From: Psychrobacter sp. I-STPA6b
GTDB taxonomy: Bacteria; Pseudomonadota; Gammaproteobacteria; Pseudomonadales; Moraxellaceae
DNA: 64,000 nucleotides
Direction of reading: 5' to 3'
Assembly: GCF_020662265.1 (NCBI RefSeq)
Contig: NZ_VEWM01000022.1
Coordinates: 1 to 64,000, forward strand
Shown: positions 26,808 to 36,645 of the stretch, in pieces
How the letters are laid out: every line of letters begins with the position of its first letter
Numbering within the stretch: position 1 is the first letter of the stretch
Translations under genes and position numbers: made by a program
Notes under the pieces: model-generated
Databases searched by the model: none
Told to the model about the DNA's origin: nothing
The model's input: the letters and a program-made list of their open reading frames with translations, nothing else

Positions 26808-27251
26808 TGGCTCATAAGTATTAAAGACTACCTATCGTTTTTTATAGTTAGATATTAGTACAATTGTTATGATTTATCATGCCATGAAAGTCTTCGTGGC
26901 ATTTTTTATGGTTGTTCATTTTTGTGTTCTAGTATCAAGTGTAGACTCTATAAGCTGGGATATAACGGTAGCTACAGTTAAAGAATGATTCAACAGCGAT
27001 GGTGTTGTCCTCACTGCTTGTATAACCGTTTCTATACAACTGTACTATTTTGTATTTATTGCTGAAGAAGATGGATAAAGAAGGCAATGGTGTGTTGAGT
27101 GGGTGATTTATCATTGTTTTATGACAGTTTAGTGAACTTAATTTATTAAATCGTTTGTTTTTGCAACAGCGCTCAGGTATTATTTTTAGTCATGACACCG
27201 ACACTGGGGTTTATTGACAGTGGTTTTTTATTTGGATAAGGATTCTATTCT
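26808..27251. other. 444-base intergenic region in the ABC transporter locus
   Basis: Begins with a terminator (26879-26907). Between about 26975 and 27065 is sequence weakly related to the family 2 repeat (GGTGTTG.CCTC.CTGCTTGTATAACCG...GTACTATTT), probably a decayed copy. The last 100 bases should hold the promoter for the 27252 gene. Confidence 0.45.
26879..26907 (+). terminator. Terminator after the ABC ATPase gene
   Basis: ATGCCATGAA (26879-26888) pairs with TTCGTGGCAT (26893-26902) with one G-T pair, followed by a T run. Confidence 0.8.
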
Positions 27252-28043
27252 ATGTTGAAGTCTAAGGTATTGTGGTCATCATTATTGATGGCTGGTGCAT
27301 TGAGTATGAGTGCATGTAACTCGGCGACAGAGGAACAGTCAGCATCAGCAACAGCCGATGATGCAGCAAGTGCGAAAAAAACACTTCGTATTGCAACAGA
27401 AGGTGCATACCCTCCATTTAACTATACCAATCCTGATGGTAGTTTGAGTGGTTTTGATGTTGAAGTTGCACAGGCTTTGTGTGATCAGATGCAGGCTAAG
27501 TGTGAGATTGTGGCTCAAGATTGGGATGGTATCATTCCTGGACTATTAGCTAAAAAATATGATGCTGTGGTTGCAGGTATGTCTATCACACCTGAGCGCT
27601 TAGAAAAGGTAGATTTTACAGAGCCTTATTTTGCTAATACGATGGTGTGGCTAGCCAAAGGTGATAGTGGTTTTGATCCTGCTAATGTTAGTGATAAAAA
27701 CTTAGGTGGACAGCGTTCAACCACACCCGGTACTTATCTACAAGAAAACTACGAAGGTCAAAATGGCAACCATGTTAACTTGTATGATAGTTATGATAAT
27801 GCTTATTTAGATTTGGCTTCTGGTCGTAATGATGCTGTATTGGCAGAGAAAGTATCTGCAAAAGATTGGCTTAAAAATAATCCTGATTTTGCCATTATTG
27901 GTGATGAAATTGACAATAATGACAATATTGCCATCGCTGTACGTAAAGGTGATGGATTAAAAGCAGAGTTTGATCAGGCATTAACTGCTATCCGTGAAAA
28001 TGGTGAGTTAGCAAAACTTGAACAAGCTAACTTTGGTCAATAA
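27252..28043 (+). CDS. Amino-acid ABC transporter substrate-binding lipoprotein 1
   Basis: Binding protein of 263 residues in the SBP_bac_3 family. The lipobox Cys22 (LSMSAC) suggests membrane anchoring in the periplasm. Core motifs: RIATEGAYPPFNYTNPDGSLSGFDVEVAQALC, CEIVAQDWDGIIPGLLAKKYDAVVAGMSITPER and KVDFTEPYF. These are usual for lysine/arginine/histidine-type binding proteins; the ligand cannot be fixed from sequence. AAGGAT upstream. It is followed by a clear paralogue, so the importer has two alternative receptors. Confidence 0.92.
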   Translation: MLKSKVLWSSLLMAGALSMSACNSATEEQSASATADDAASAKKTLRIATEGAYPPFNYTNPDGSLSGFDVEVAQALCDQMQAKCEIVAQDWDGIIPGLLAKKYDAVVAGMSITPERLEKVDFTEPYFANTMVWLAKGDSGFDPANVSDKNLGGQRSTTPGTYLQENYEGQNGNHVNLYDSYDNAYLDLASGRNDAVLAEKVSAKDWLKNNPDFAIIGDEIDNNDNIAIAVRKGDGLKAEFDQALTAIRENGELAKLEQANFGQ

Positions 28044-28188
28044 GGTTAATGAGCTTATCTTATGAGCTTAGTTGTACCAGCATATTGTTATCAAGAAAGA
28101 ATGCAACAATTTTTTATCAGTCAGAGACAAATAGCAAATATATTGATGTTTTGATTTGCTCTGGCTGACCTGTATTAAGGATATTATC

Positions 28189-29028
28189 ATGTCATACAAA
28201 CTTGCTTTACTTCCTATTACTTTATCAGCACTGCTGTTTGCAGGCTGTAATAGTAGCCAAAATACGGAAGCAACAGATGCACAAGCTTCCCCTGAAGCAA
28301 CTGCTACTGAAGGACAAGAGATTACCATTGCGACAGAATCTAGCTATAAACCATTTAGCTATACAGACGCTGATGGCAAGCTTATTGGTTATGAGATTGA
28401 CCTTGCCAATGCACTTTGTGAGCAAATGAAAGCCAAGTGTGAGATTATCTCTCAAGACTGGGATGGTCTGATTCCGGGGCTAAAAGCGAAAAAGTTTGAT
28501 GCCATTATCGCTGGCATGTCAATTACCCCTGAGCGTCAAGAAGTGGTTGATTTTACGGACCCTTACTTCGAAAATAGTTTGATATTTATTACCAAAAAAG
28601 GTGATGATTTAAAAATTGAAGATTTGGCAGACACGGATGGTGTACCAGTGGGTGCGCAGCGCTCTACTATCTCTTCGCAATATTTAGAAGATACTTATCC
28701 AAAAGCAGATGTTAAGCTGTATGATAGTCAAGATAGTGCCTATCTAGATTTAACTTCTGGACGTATTCGTGGTTTGCTGTCTGATAAAGTGATTGGTTTG
28801 GATTGGTTAAAAACAGAGCCGGGTCTAGACTTTGAAGTAAAAGGTAATGAGATTAATACTGGTGACGATACGATGGGGATTGCGTTACGCAAAGGTGATC
28901 CATTAGTTGGTCAGTTTAATGCTGCATTGGCAGAGATAAAAGCCAATGGTCAGTATGATCAAATTGGTCAGTCTTATTTTAATCTAGATAATGCAGACAG
29001 TAATACGGCGACAGATACGGCGAACTAA
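28189..29028 (+). CDS. Amino-acid ABC transporter substrate-binding lipoprotein 2
   Basis: Paralogue of the preceding protein (279 residues from this start). The start at 28189 is preferred over 28156 because AAGGA stands just upstream and MSYKLALLPITLSALLFAGC forms a clean lipoprotein signal (Cys20). Shares ITIATESSYKPFSYTDADGKLIGYEIDLANALC, KCEIISQDWDGLIPGLKAKKFDAIIAGMSITPER and VDFTDPYF with copy 1. Differences in the second lobe may change ligand preference. Arose by tandem duplication. Confidence 0.92.
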   Translation: MSYKLALLPITLSALLFAGCNSSQNTEATDAQASPEATATEGQEITIATESSYKPFSYTDADGKLIGYEIDLANALCEQMKAKCEIISQDWDGLIPGLKAKKFDAIIAGMSITPERQEVVDFTDPYFENSLIFITKKGDDLKIEDLADTDGVPVGAQRSTISSQYLEDTYPKADVKLYDSQDSAYLDLTSGRIRGLLSDKVIGLDWLKTEPGLDFEVKGNEINTGDDTMGIALRKGDPLVGQFNAALAEIKANGQYDQIGQSYFNLDNADSNTATDTAN

Positions 29029-29446
29029 ACTGCATTTATAATTGGTGCTAATGTTTAATAGACTCTGCTATTAACATTGATATTTGTATTGCTTAAGTCA
29101 TCAACTAAAGACGTGTCTAGCAAATGCTGCACGTCTTTTTTATTTATTGATAAAAAATAGATTAAAATTATTTTTAGAGTAGGGGATAGGGCTAGGTTAA
29201 TACAGTCAATGTAGCTATTTGTTGCAAATATCACCTGTTGTGTTCAGCTCTAGATTAGTAACAAACTTAACAATTATGCTAAAATCGCTGCTCTGCTCTA
29301 TATATCAATGACAATGCCAGTATTTAAAGCCAGTATGTGCAATTTTTCTTTGAACATATCAGATAAACCATACTGCATTGATCTTTATATATGCTGTGCA
29401 AATTCCTTTTGCATTGATACTTTTTCACTCAAGATAGGTCTTCCCC
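29029..29446. other. 418-base gap between binding proteins and permeases
   Basis: Contains a terminator (29107-29141) and then about 300 AT-rich bases that must hold the permease promoter. I see no gene or repeat. Confidence 0.4.
29107..29141 (+). terminator. Terminator after binding-protein genes
   Basis: AAAGACGTG (29107-29115) pairs with CACGTCTTT (29130-29138), continuing into a T run. Confidence 0.85.
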
Positions 29447-30190
29447 GTGTTTGATTTACAAGGTTTTGGTCATCTCTTGCTCAAAGGTACGGTTGTGACC
29501 ATTGAGCTGGCTTTAGCTAGCTTAGTCATCGGTCTAATTTTTGGACTACTTGGTGCAACGGCTAAGTTATCGAAGGTATGGATTTTTCGTAAGTTAGCAA
29601 CGATATATACTTCGACAATGCGTGGTATCCCTGAGCTGCTTTTAGTACTATTTTTATATTATGGTGGCTCTATCATTCTGATGAGTGTCATGTCACGTTT
29701 TGGCTATAACGAGTACATTGATATTAACCCATTTATTGCAGGGGTAGCCGCTTTATCTCTGGCTTTTGGTGCTTATGCGACCGAAGTATTTCGCATGGCA
29801 ATTCAAGAGATACCTGATGGTCAGTGGGAAGCAGCACAAGCCGTCGGTATGCGTCCGATGCAAATCTATTTTCGTATCATCATTCCACAAGTGTGGCGTT
29901 TGGCACTACCAGGGTTAGGTAATCTATTTTTGGTACTACTCAAAGATACAGCACTAGTATCTGTTATTGGTTTACATGACATTATGTATCAGGCAACACG
30001 TGGTAGGCAGGCAACTCAAGAGCCTTTTACTTTTTATATGGCAGCCGCCGTTCTTTATTTGGGTTTAACAGTGATTGTTACAGGGGTGATGATGTGGTTA
30101 GAATGGCGAGCCAATCCTGCCGAGCGTTATAGTAAACGTCTCAAAAACCAAATGAACAAGGGTGTGAACCCACCCACGAGTAAAGTTTAG
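29447..30190 (+). CDS. Amino-acid ABC transporter permease, HisQ type
   Basis: Inner-membrane permease (247 residues, GTG start). It contains the EAA coupling motif (GQWEAAQAVGMRPMQIYFRIIIPQ) that docks on the ATPase, and about five membrane helices. The helix-rich N-terminus (LLLKGTVVTIELALASLVIGLIFGLLGA) is typical of HisMQ permeases. The stop lies 11 bases before the second permease, so they are cotranscribed. Confidence 0.92.
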   Translation: MFDLQGFGHLLLKGTVVTIELALASLVIGLIFGLLGATAKLSKVWIFRKLATIYTSTMRGIPELLLVLFLYYGGSIILMSVMSRFGYNEYIDINPFIAGVAALSLAFGAYATEVFRMAIQEIPDGQWEAAQAVGMRPMQIYFRIIIPQVWRLALPGLGNLFLVLLKDTALVSVIGLHDIMYQATRGRQATQEPFTFYMAAAVLYLGLTVIVTGVMMWLEWRANPAERYSKRLKNQMNKGVNPPTSKV

Positions 30191-30201
30191 GAGGCGTTGT
30201 T

Positions 30202-30927
30202 ATGGATTGGAGCTGGCAAGTTATTTTTGATTATTTCCCAACATTGCTAAGCGGTGTTCCGCTAACGGTACAGTTGGTATTAATATCAGGTATCTTAGGA
30301 TTAGGGCTGGGTTTGATACTGGCATTGCTGCGTATCTCGTCCAACCCACTTGTACGTGCATTGCCTTTTGCCTATATTTTCTTTTTTCGTGGTACGCCCC
30401 TGCTGGTACAGATCTTCTTAATCTATTTTGGGTTGGGGCAGTTTGATTTTATTAAAGAATCCTTTTTATGGGAGCCTGTACTCAAACAGCCGTTTTGGTG
30501 TGCCATCATTGCCTTTACTCTAAACACCAGTGCTTATATTGCTGAGATTATCCGTGGTGCGATTCAATCTATTCCAAAAGGTGAGCTAGAAGCGGCTGAT
30601 GCTATTGGTATGTCTTATCGTCAAAAGCTGACCCGTATTATGTTGCCACGTGCGTTTGGTATCATGCTACCTGCTTATAGTAACGAAGTGATTTTTATGC
30701 TTAAAGGTAGTGCTTTGGCGATGACCATTGCACTAATGGATGTGACTGGACAAGCAAAATACATCAGCTCAAAAACTTACACTCCGATAGAAATATATTT
30801 TGCAGCAGGTATTATTTATCTGGTGTTGTCATGGGTGATTTTGCTGACTTTCCGTTTCTTAGAAAAGCGTATGAATCGTCATACCAGCTATGTACCACCA
30901 GATGTAGCAACCAGTACCATTCCATAA
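30202..30927 (+). CDS. Amino-acid ABC transporter permease, HisM type
   Basis: Second permease (241 residues). EAA loop PKGELEAADAIGMSYRQKLTRIMLPRA and five predicted helices. GGAGG stands upstream of the ATG. It should pair with the 29447 product, the 25995 ATPase and either of the two binding lipoproteins to import polar or basic amino acids. Confidence 0.92.
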   Translation: MDWSWQVIFDYFPTLLSGVPLTVQLVLISGILGLGLGLILALLRISSNPLVRALPFAYIFFFRGTPLLVQIFLIYFGLGQFDFIKESFLWEPVLKQPFWCAIIAFTLNTSAYIAEIIRGAIQSIPKGELEAADAIGMSYRQKLTRIMLPRAFGIMLPAYSNEVIFMLKGSALAMTIALMDVTGQAKYISSKTYTPIEIYFAAGIIYLVLSWVILLTFRFLEKRMNRHTSYVPPDVATSTIP

Positions 30928-30990
30928 TATAAATCGTCTGATTGGCTATTGATGATATGGCTTCACAGTATAGATAGGGCAGATAAAATA

Positions 30991-31644
30991 ATGACAGATT
31001 TGGCGATAGATATCGGTAAAGTAGTGTGCGTGGGGCGTAACTATGTAGCACATGCAGCTGAGCTTGGCAATGAAGTGCCTACTCAGCCATTATTGTTTAT
31101 CAAACCTGCTTCTAGTGTGTGTGCATTTAGTCAAGCGTCGATTGCTTCTAGTTTTGATGATATCCCACGTAACCATAAATACGATGTGCATTATGAAACA
31201 GAGCTGTGTATACAAATTGGTAAAAATCTAAATAATGCCAGTATTAATGAGGTTAAAGACGCCATCAGTGCAGTCACAGTGGGACTGGATTTGACTCTAC
31301 GTGACTTACAAACCAAGCTTAAAGATAAAGCACATCCGTGGGAGCGGGCAAAATGCTTTGTTGGCTCATGTGTATTAGGTGAGTGGGTCAGTCCTGAGAG
31401 CTTTGGCGACTTTACCGATGTGCAGTATCAGCTATATATCAATGACACCTTAACTCAAGATGGTGATACAGCCCTGATGCTGTTTCCTGTGTATGAGCTG
31501 TTGGTTGATATTAGCCATGCGTTTGGACTACAAGCGGGTGATGTAGTGATGACAGGTACGCCAGCAGGCGTAGGTATGCTAAAGGCAGGGGATAAGCTAA
31601 AGCTAGTACTGGGTGAGTATCAATGGCAGGCAAGTGTGGCGTAG
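30991..31644 (+). CDS. Fumarylacetoacetate hydrolase-family protein (YcgM/FAHD1-like)
   Basis: Protein of 217 residues from this start. MTDLAIDIGKVVCVGRNYVAHAAELGNEVPTQPLLFIKP is the normal family N-terminus, so the upstream ATG at 30949 is less likely. Metal-binding acidic residues lie in VHYETELCIQIG and the conserved TVGLDLTLRDLQ follows; the C-terminus has VVMTGTPAGVGML. Related enzymes cleave acylpyruvates or decarboxylate oxaloacetate with Mg2+. Substrate not determined. It follows the permeases closely but need not share their function. Confidence 0.85.
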   Translation: MTDLAIDIGKVVCVGRNYVAHAAELGNEVPTQPLLFIKPASSVCAFSQASIASSFDDIPRNHKYDVHYETELCIQIGKNLNNASINEVKDAISAVTVGLDLTLRDLQTKLKDKAHPWERAKCFVGSCVLGEWVSPESFGDFTDVQYQLYINDTLTQDGDTALMLFPVYELLVDISHAFGLQAGDVVMTGTPAGVGMLKAGDKLKLVLGEYQWQASVA

Positions 31645-31812
31645 AGCAGGTATAGTTAAGGAGTGACTATATTAGACACCTGTTTTGTTTTAGGATTATA
31701 CAATCAAAATCAAGATGTATTAAATCAATTTGGTCATACTTTAATAGAAAACTGTTATATTATTGATATAAGACTACTTTTTGTTATCTACAAACCAAGA
31801 GAACATTAAAAA

Positions 31813-32223
31813 ATGAAAAACATAGCTGAAAAAATTTATAAAGAGTGGCATGAGTTCGCAAAGACACGACAAACAGAAAATTTAATCGAGTTATATGCCC
31901 ATAATGCTATTTTTGAAAGCCCATTAGTGCCAATAATTATGAAAAAAAATAATGGTATCCTAAATGGGCGAGATGAAATACTCGAATTTTTAATCGAAGG
32001 AACAAAAAGACGACCAAATGAATTAGTAAAGTGGTACAGAACTGACAATTATTTAGTAAATGGAAATACTTTAGTTTGGGAGTACCCAAGAGAAACACCA
32101 ACAGGAAATCAAATTGATATTTTGGAACTAATGGATATTGAAAATGATAAAATACAGCATCATCGAATATATTGGGGTTGGTTTGGAACTCAAATGCTGA
32201 TTAAATCAGCAACTAAAAAATAA
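31813..32223 (+). CDS. SnoaL-like NTF2-fold protein
   Basis: Protein of 136 residues with the cone-shaped NTF2/SnoaL pattern: N-terminal helices (KIYKEWHEFAKTRQTENLIELYAHNAIFESPL), NGRDEILEFLIEG, and a curved sheet ending in ILELMDIENDKIQHHRIYWGWFG. Proteins of this fold include isomerases and hydrolases, but most small members are uncharacterised. It is more AT-rich than its neighbours and may be acquired. Confident on fold, not on role. Confidence 0.7.
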   Translation: MKNIAEKIYKEWHEFAKTRQTENLIELYAHNAIFESPLVPIIMKKNNGILNGRDEILEFLIEGTKRRPNELVKWYRTDNYLVNGNTLVWEYPRETPTGNQIDILELMDIENDKIQHHRIYWGWFGTQMLIKSATKK

Positions 32224-32420
32224 ATAAACACTGGTTAAATTCTATTTTTTACCTTATAGTTAATTATCAATCTTATATTTATCATTTAGCCTGTGCCATT
32301 CTTATGATATGTATATGGGCTAAATGGTTATTTACTTTACTTTTAGTATTAGCTTTCTATAAATATATTGCTCAATAATAACTGCTAATCTACCAACTCC
32401 AACCTATTTTTACAATCCCA

Positions 32421-34280
32421 TCACTGTCCCTGCAATCCCCACAATTTCGCATAAATCCCTTGTTTTGCCAATAGCTGTTGGTGAGTGCCTTGCTCTGCCA
32501 CCGTGCCATTATCCAGCACCACGATATTTTTTGCCCCAACAATGGTTGATAGACGATGGGCAACAACAATCACCGTTTTATTTTGTACCAGCACGTCAAT
32601 CGCTTTTTGCACTGCTCGTTCGCTATGGGTATCTAAGGCGGCGGTGGGTTCGTCCAAAATGATAATCGGGGCATCTTTTAGCAATGCTCGGGCAATGGAT
32701 AGACGTTGTTTTTCTCCCCCTGATAGATTATTACCAATATCACCGACTCGGGTTTGATAGCCATCAGGCAACTGCTCAATAAAGTCATGACATTGGGCGG
32801 ATTTGGCAGCCATTATCACTTCCTCATCACTGGCGTCTTGCCTGCCCATACGAATATTAGCAATGATGGTATCATCAAACAGATACACATCTTGAAACAC
32901 CACCGCCATCAGATGATTTAGCTGTTCAGGCTCAATATTACGAATATCAACCCCACCAATGCTAACACTGCCTTGCTGAGGGTCGGCATATCGCATTAGC
33001 AAACGAATAAGGGTGGTCTTACCACAACCTGATGCACCGACCAACGCCGTCATGGCATTGGCAGGAATATCTAGGCTAAGTTGATTTAAAACAGGGGTGT
33101 TTTGGTTAGCTTGACTAGCTTGACCAACTTGAATGGGGTGAATGGGTTGAACAGGATTATCGCTATTTTCATACGCAAAACTTACCTGCTCAAAATGCAC
33201 ATTAAAGTTATCAGGCGTTTGTATTGGCTGACGTTGGGGTAATGGCTCAATGGCAAGTAACGCTTGCAAACGGGCATAACCTGACCGCACCATCTCAAAG
33301 ACACTCATCATACTAATAAAGGTTGATAACGGCTCGGCAAAACGAACCACCGCCACCAAAAGCCCTGCCATCAACATAAGTTGTATATCGCCTTGACTGA
33401 CCAACCAAAGCCCCAATGCCACAATCAACATCACCCCTAATTCTACCGCAGAGGTTAATGCCAGATTGGGTAAGGTTTCATCTTTCATCGCAGTGATTTG
33501 CTCTTGCTCAATATGTTTGACCGTTTGCATATAGCGTGAGGCTTTGTCTTGCAAGCTACCAGTGGCTTTTAATACAGGTAAGCCTTGCAAATATTCCACC
33601 GTCTCGGCACTTAGCTCACTTAACACCCCCAACAGCCTTTGTTTATTGGCGTTAAGACGAGGCAACACATAAAAATAAATCGGCAAAATACTGGGAAATA
33701 ACAACAAAATTGCCACGCCCAACCGCCAGTCGTATGCAATCGCCAATAACCCCACCACAATCGGTGTCACCACCGCCGCAATCAACATAAGTGCCAGCGT
33801 CATTGTATATTGAATGACATCATCAACATTGCCTGCAATGGTGGCAGTCAGCTCGCCTGAGCGTTTGGCATACAACTTTTGCAATGGGATACGGCGTAAA
33901 TGTTGCCCCAATTCACGCCGCATTTTATCGCTGGCAAGGGCAGCATGACCTTTATAATCATAATCTCGGCTAAACCAATCACTGATACTCGATAGCACAA
34001 TCAATGCCGTCATCACTCCTGCCCACAATAGTAACTGCCCACCATCACGACTTGCCACTGCCAAAAATAGCGGAATAAAACAAGTAAACGCCATACCTCG
34101 CAACACCGCCGTTAAAACACTAATGGCAATACAGCGTTTTAATATCGGAGCTTGCTCGCCAGCCGATTGCATGATGATATGCCATAACTGACCAATGTTT
34201 GTTTGTGAGGGCGGTAAAGTTTTGGGCGTTGTTGTATTGGCTTGCGTATGGTTATTTTTTAGATTTTGAGAATAAGACAT
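32421..34280 (-). CDS. ABC transporter, fused permease-ATPase (YbtQ/IrtB-like half)
   Basis: Protein of 619 residues with six membrane helices in the N-terminal half and a nucleotide-binding domain in the C-terminal half: Walker A GASGCGKTT, signature NLSGGEKQRLSIARALL, Walker B IIILDEPTAALD and VAHRLST. It is paired with the upstream gene (34455-36302) on the same strand. Adjacent half-transporters of this sort near an AraC regulator and a Fur-type box are typical of siderophore uptake or export (YbtPQ, IrtAB). Iron-siderophore transport is an inference from context. Confidence 0.85.
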   Translation of the reverse strand: MSYSQNLKNNHTQANTTTPKTLPPSQTNIGQLWHIIMQSAGEQAPILKRCIAISVLTAVLRGMAFTCFIPLFLAVASRDGGQLLLWAGVMTALIVLSSISDWFSRDYDYKGHAALASDKMRRELGQHLRRIPLQKLYAKRSGELTATIAGNVDDVIQYTMTLALMLIAAVVTPIVVGLLAIAYDWRLGVAILLLFPSILPIYFYVLPRLNANKQRLLGVLSELSAETVEYLQGLPVLKATGSLQDKASRYMQTVKHIEQEQITAMKDETLPNLALTSAVELGVMLIVALGLWLVSQGDIQLMLMAGLLVAVVRFAEPLSTFISMMSVFEMVRSGYARLQALLAIEPLPQRQPIQTPDNFNVHFEQVSFAYENSDNPVQPIHPIQVGQASQANQNTPVLNQLSLDIPANAMTALVGASGCGKTTLIRLLMRYADPQQGSVSIGGVDIRNIEPEQLNHLMAVVFQDVYLFDDTIIANIRMGRQDASDEEVIMAAKSAQCHDFIEQLPDGYQTRVGDIGNNLSGGEKQRLSIARALLKDAPIIILDEPTAALDTHSERAVQKAIDVLVQNKTVIVVAHRLSTIVGAKNIVVLDNGTVAEQGTHQQLLAKQGIYAKLWGLQGQ

Positions 34281-34323
34281 GATGATTGTCCTTATATTGA
34301 GTTCATCAAGTTATCAAAAGTAT

Positions 34324-34403
34324 CTTGCCCCCTCCCTGAACCTTCCCCCGAATGTGGAGGGAACTTTCTCCACTCCCTAAGGGAGGGGCTGGGGGAGGGC
34401 AAA
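34324..34403. repeat. G/C-rich imperfect hairpin repeat
   Basis: Between the two ABC genes lies an imperfect inverted repeat with C-rich left arm (TTGCCCCCTCCCTGAACC, from 34325) and G-rich right arm (GGGAGGGGCTGGGGGAGGGC, about 34381-34400), separated by a smaller hairpin around 34354-34376. Non-coding; it could fold in the mRNA and dampen expression of the downstream half-transporter. Confidence 0.6.
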
Positions 34404-34454
34404 AAAGAGGAAATATGGCAAAAATAGCGTTCAAACCCCAATTAAATCAGCAGT

Positions 34455-36302
34455 TTAACAAGGCTCACCAATCTGCCAATGTTGGGCTTGTTGGTACGCC
34501 TGCCATAAATCCGCATACGCCCCATCTTGAGCCAAAAGTTGCTGTGGCGTGCCTGCCTCAACCAAATTGCCCTTATCAAACACCAAAATTTGGTCAGCGT
34601 CCTGCACACTTGCTAAACGGTGAGCAATCATCAACACCGTTTTGCCCTGCATTAAATTGTGCAATGCTTGCATGAGTAGTGCCTCATTTTCCGCATCAGC
34701 AAATGCCGTTGCCTCATCAAGCACCAATATCGGACGGTCTTGCAAAATCGCCCTTGCAATGGTGATACGTTGCCGTTGCCCACCAGATAAACTCGCCCCA
34801 CGCTCACCGACCAGCGTGTCATAACCTTGTGGCAACGCCTGAATAAACTCATCAGCTTGAGCCAACTTTGAAGCCTGTATCACCTCATCAAGCGACTTAT
34901 CGGGCAAACCCAAACGGATATTGTCCAAAATACTGCCCGAAAACAAAAAATTATCCTGAAATACAAACGCCACCTGTTGCATCAGCACCTCAGGGGCAAT
35001 CTCACGCACATCAACCCCGCCCACCTTTACCGCACCACTATCCACGTCCCAAAAACGTGGGATTAAACGAGCCACCGTACTTTTACCTGCCCCAGAGCCA
35101 CCCACCAAAGCCGTAAAACTGCCACTAGGCACCCTAAAACTGACCTCATTTAACGCATTTTTTTGCCGATTTTCATAACAAAAACTCACCTGCTCAAACA
35201 CCACCGACCCATCTTGTGGCGTTTGGGGATTGCGACAAATTGGTAACTCTGCCAAATTTTGCACCTCAACAATCCGAGCAATCCCTACCTTCGCTTGCTC
35301 AATCAAATGATACAACGCCATATACGGCATAATCGCCTCAGCCATACCCGTGCCCAATAGCAAAATCGCCAGCCACGTATCAAACGCCAACTGCCCATGC
35401 CACCACCAATACAGCCCAGCCCATAATATCGCCACCAACGTTGGCAACGGGTGCAACACAATCATCGACAACCGAGATGCCGTCCCCGAGCGTTTCCACC
35501 ACGTCATCAAAATCTGCAAATAATGGCTTAACGCCTGCTCATAACGCCCAAACGAGGCTTGCCCGCCATCAAACGTACGTACCACAGGCATCGCCTGCAC
35601 AAACTCAACCACCGCCTGCACCACCTGCTCACGAGCCGAATTATATTCTTTTTGAATATCGACCGACTGGCTCATCACCAGCGACAGCCCAACCATACCC
35701 ACCACCAGCACCGCCAACGCCACCAAAGCCAACCGCCAATCTATCCATAACATCAACGCAAACGCCAACAATGGCGACGCATACGCCCGAGCATATAACG
35801 GCGTACTATCCGCCACAAAAGCGTGCAAATCCTTCACATCATCTTGCAACACCTTAGACAACGCAGACGTTCCCTGCATACTTAATGTCCCCAACGGCAA
35901 GCGAGCCAAATGCTCACTTAACTGCTCACGTAGCACCACCTCTAACCGAAACGCTGATAAATGCGACCGCCTAAACGCCAAGCCCCGAAACAAAAACCCC
36001 AGCACTACAAAGCCAACTGCCCACCAAAACCAATGCCACTGCACCACAGCGTCCGCCGAACCAATCCCAAAATCAGCACCAGAACCAGCAAAGGACGAGC
36101 GAAACAAAAACGCCAACGCCAGCATTGCCCCCAACGAACACGCCACCCCAAGCACCGCAAATGCCATCGCCACATAAATTCCTGACTTCACTGGCTCAAT
36201 GATTTGCCAATGTGAAGGGGATTTTGCAGATGGTTTTGAAGGATCTTTTGATGAATTATTTGATGGTGGTTGGGAAGATTTTGTTGTTGTGGACTGGCTC
36301 AT
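34455..36302 (-). CDS. ABC transporter, fused permease-ATPase (YbtP/IrtA-like half)
   Basis: Protein of 615 residues: six-helix membrane domain (about 30-330) and ATPase domain (about 365-600) with [38 protein letters not shown] and IAHRLAS. First gene of the two-gene minus-strand set, downstream of a Fur-like box. The coding strand is unusually G-rich (C-rich on the plus strand), which produces many long shadow frames on the other strand. Expected to form a heterodimer with the 32421-34280 product. Confidence 0.85.
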   Translation of the reverse strand: MSQSTTTKSSQPPSNNSSKDPSKPSAKSPSHWQIIEPVKSGIYVAMAFAVLGVACSLGAMLALAFLFRSSFAGSGADFGIGSADAVVQWHWFWWAVGFVVLGFLFRGLAFRRSHLSAFRLEVVLREQLSEHLARLPLGTLSMQGTSALSKVLQDDVKDLHAFVADSTPLYARAYASPLLAFALMLWIDWRLALVALAVLVVGMVGLSLVMSQSVDIQKEYNSAREQVVQAVVEFVQAMPVVRTFDGGQASFGRYEQALSHYLQILMTWWKRSGTASRLSMIVLHPLPTLVAILWAGLYWWWHGQLAFDTWLAILLLGTGMAEAIMPYMALYHLIEQAKVGIARIVEVQNLAELPICRNPQTPQDGSVVFEQVSFCYENRQKNALNEVSFRVPSGSFTALVGGSGAGKSTVARLIPRFWDVDSGAVKVGGVDVREIAPEVLMQQVAFVFQDNFLFSGSILDNIRLGLPDKSLDEVIQASKLAQADEFIQALPQGYDTLVGERGASLSGGQRQRITIARAILQDRPILVLDEATAFADAENEALLMQALHNLMQGKTVLMIAHRLASVQDADQILVFDKGNLVEAGTPQQLLAQDGAYADLWQAYQQAQHWQIGEPC

Positions 36303-36645
36303 ATCATCACCTACAGTTATTATTCTAAATAACCATTCTACAGGTAAATGATATTTATTCTCAATAAAACCATCATGGGCAATTGGGAAAAATGATGGGG
36401 GAAATGGGAAAAGTTGCTACAATATAGTGGGGTAGCATGATTAGCATATTTTATACGTGCTAATAAAAATAAATGGGAAGTAGATGATGAAAAGCAGGAT
36501 TATAGTAATACCAGTTTCAAAAGAAGCAGAGAAAAGACTGGATTGTGACTACTACTACCTTCATAATCCATGAAATCATCATGAATTGTCCATACTAATG
36601 ACCTTAATATATAGGGGATAAGGGGGAGTTTCTAGTTTATGCTTA
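36303..36645. other. 343-base intergenic region
   Basis: Holds the promoter and Fur-like site of the ABC pair (to about 36430), then AT-rich DNA following the 36646 gene. A 29-codon frame from 36484 has no homology I recognise and is not called. Confidence 0.4.
36349..36363 (-). promoter_or_regulatory. Candidate Fur box upstream of the ABC pair
   Basis: Read on the minus strand the site is TGAGAATAAATATCA, against the 7-1-7 Fur consensus TGATAATnATTATCA (two mismatches of fourteen). It lies 46 bases upstream of the 36302 start codon, a normal operator position. Iron control is inferred. Confidence 0.55.

Noticed and set aside
29029..29060. Another MITE end (AATGTTTAATAGACTCTG-like sequence)
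   Set aside because: Only a short chance resemblance; no second end or interior similarity is nearby.
35441..35857. Plus-strand proline/threonine-rich frames across the ABC transporter genes
   Set aside because: They are shadows produced by the C-rich plus strand of a well-supported minus-strand ABC gene.
36484..36573. Short plus-strand frame starting MMKSRIIVIPVSKEAEK
   Set aside because: 29 codons with no recognised homology and no clear ribosome binding site; it may be a gene relic but cannot be supported.
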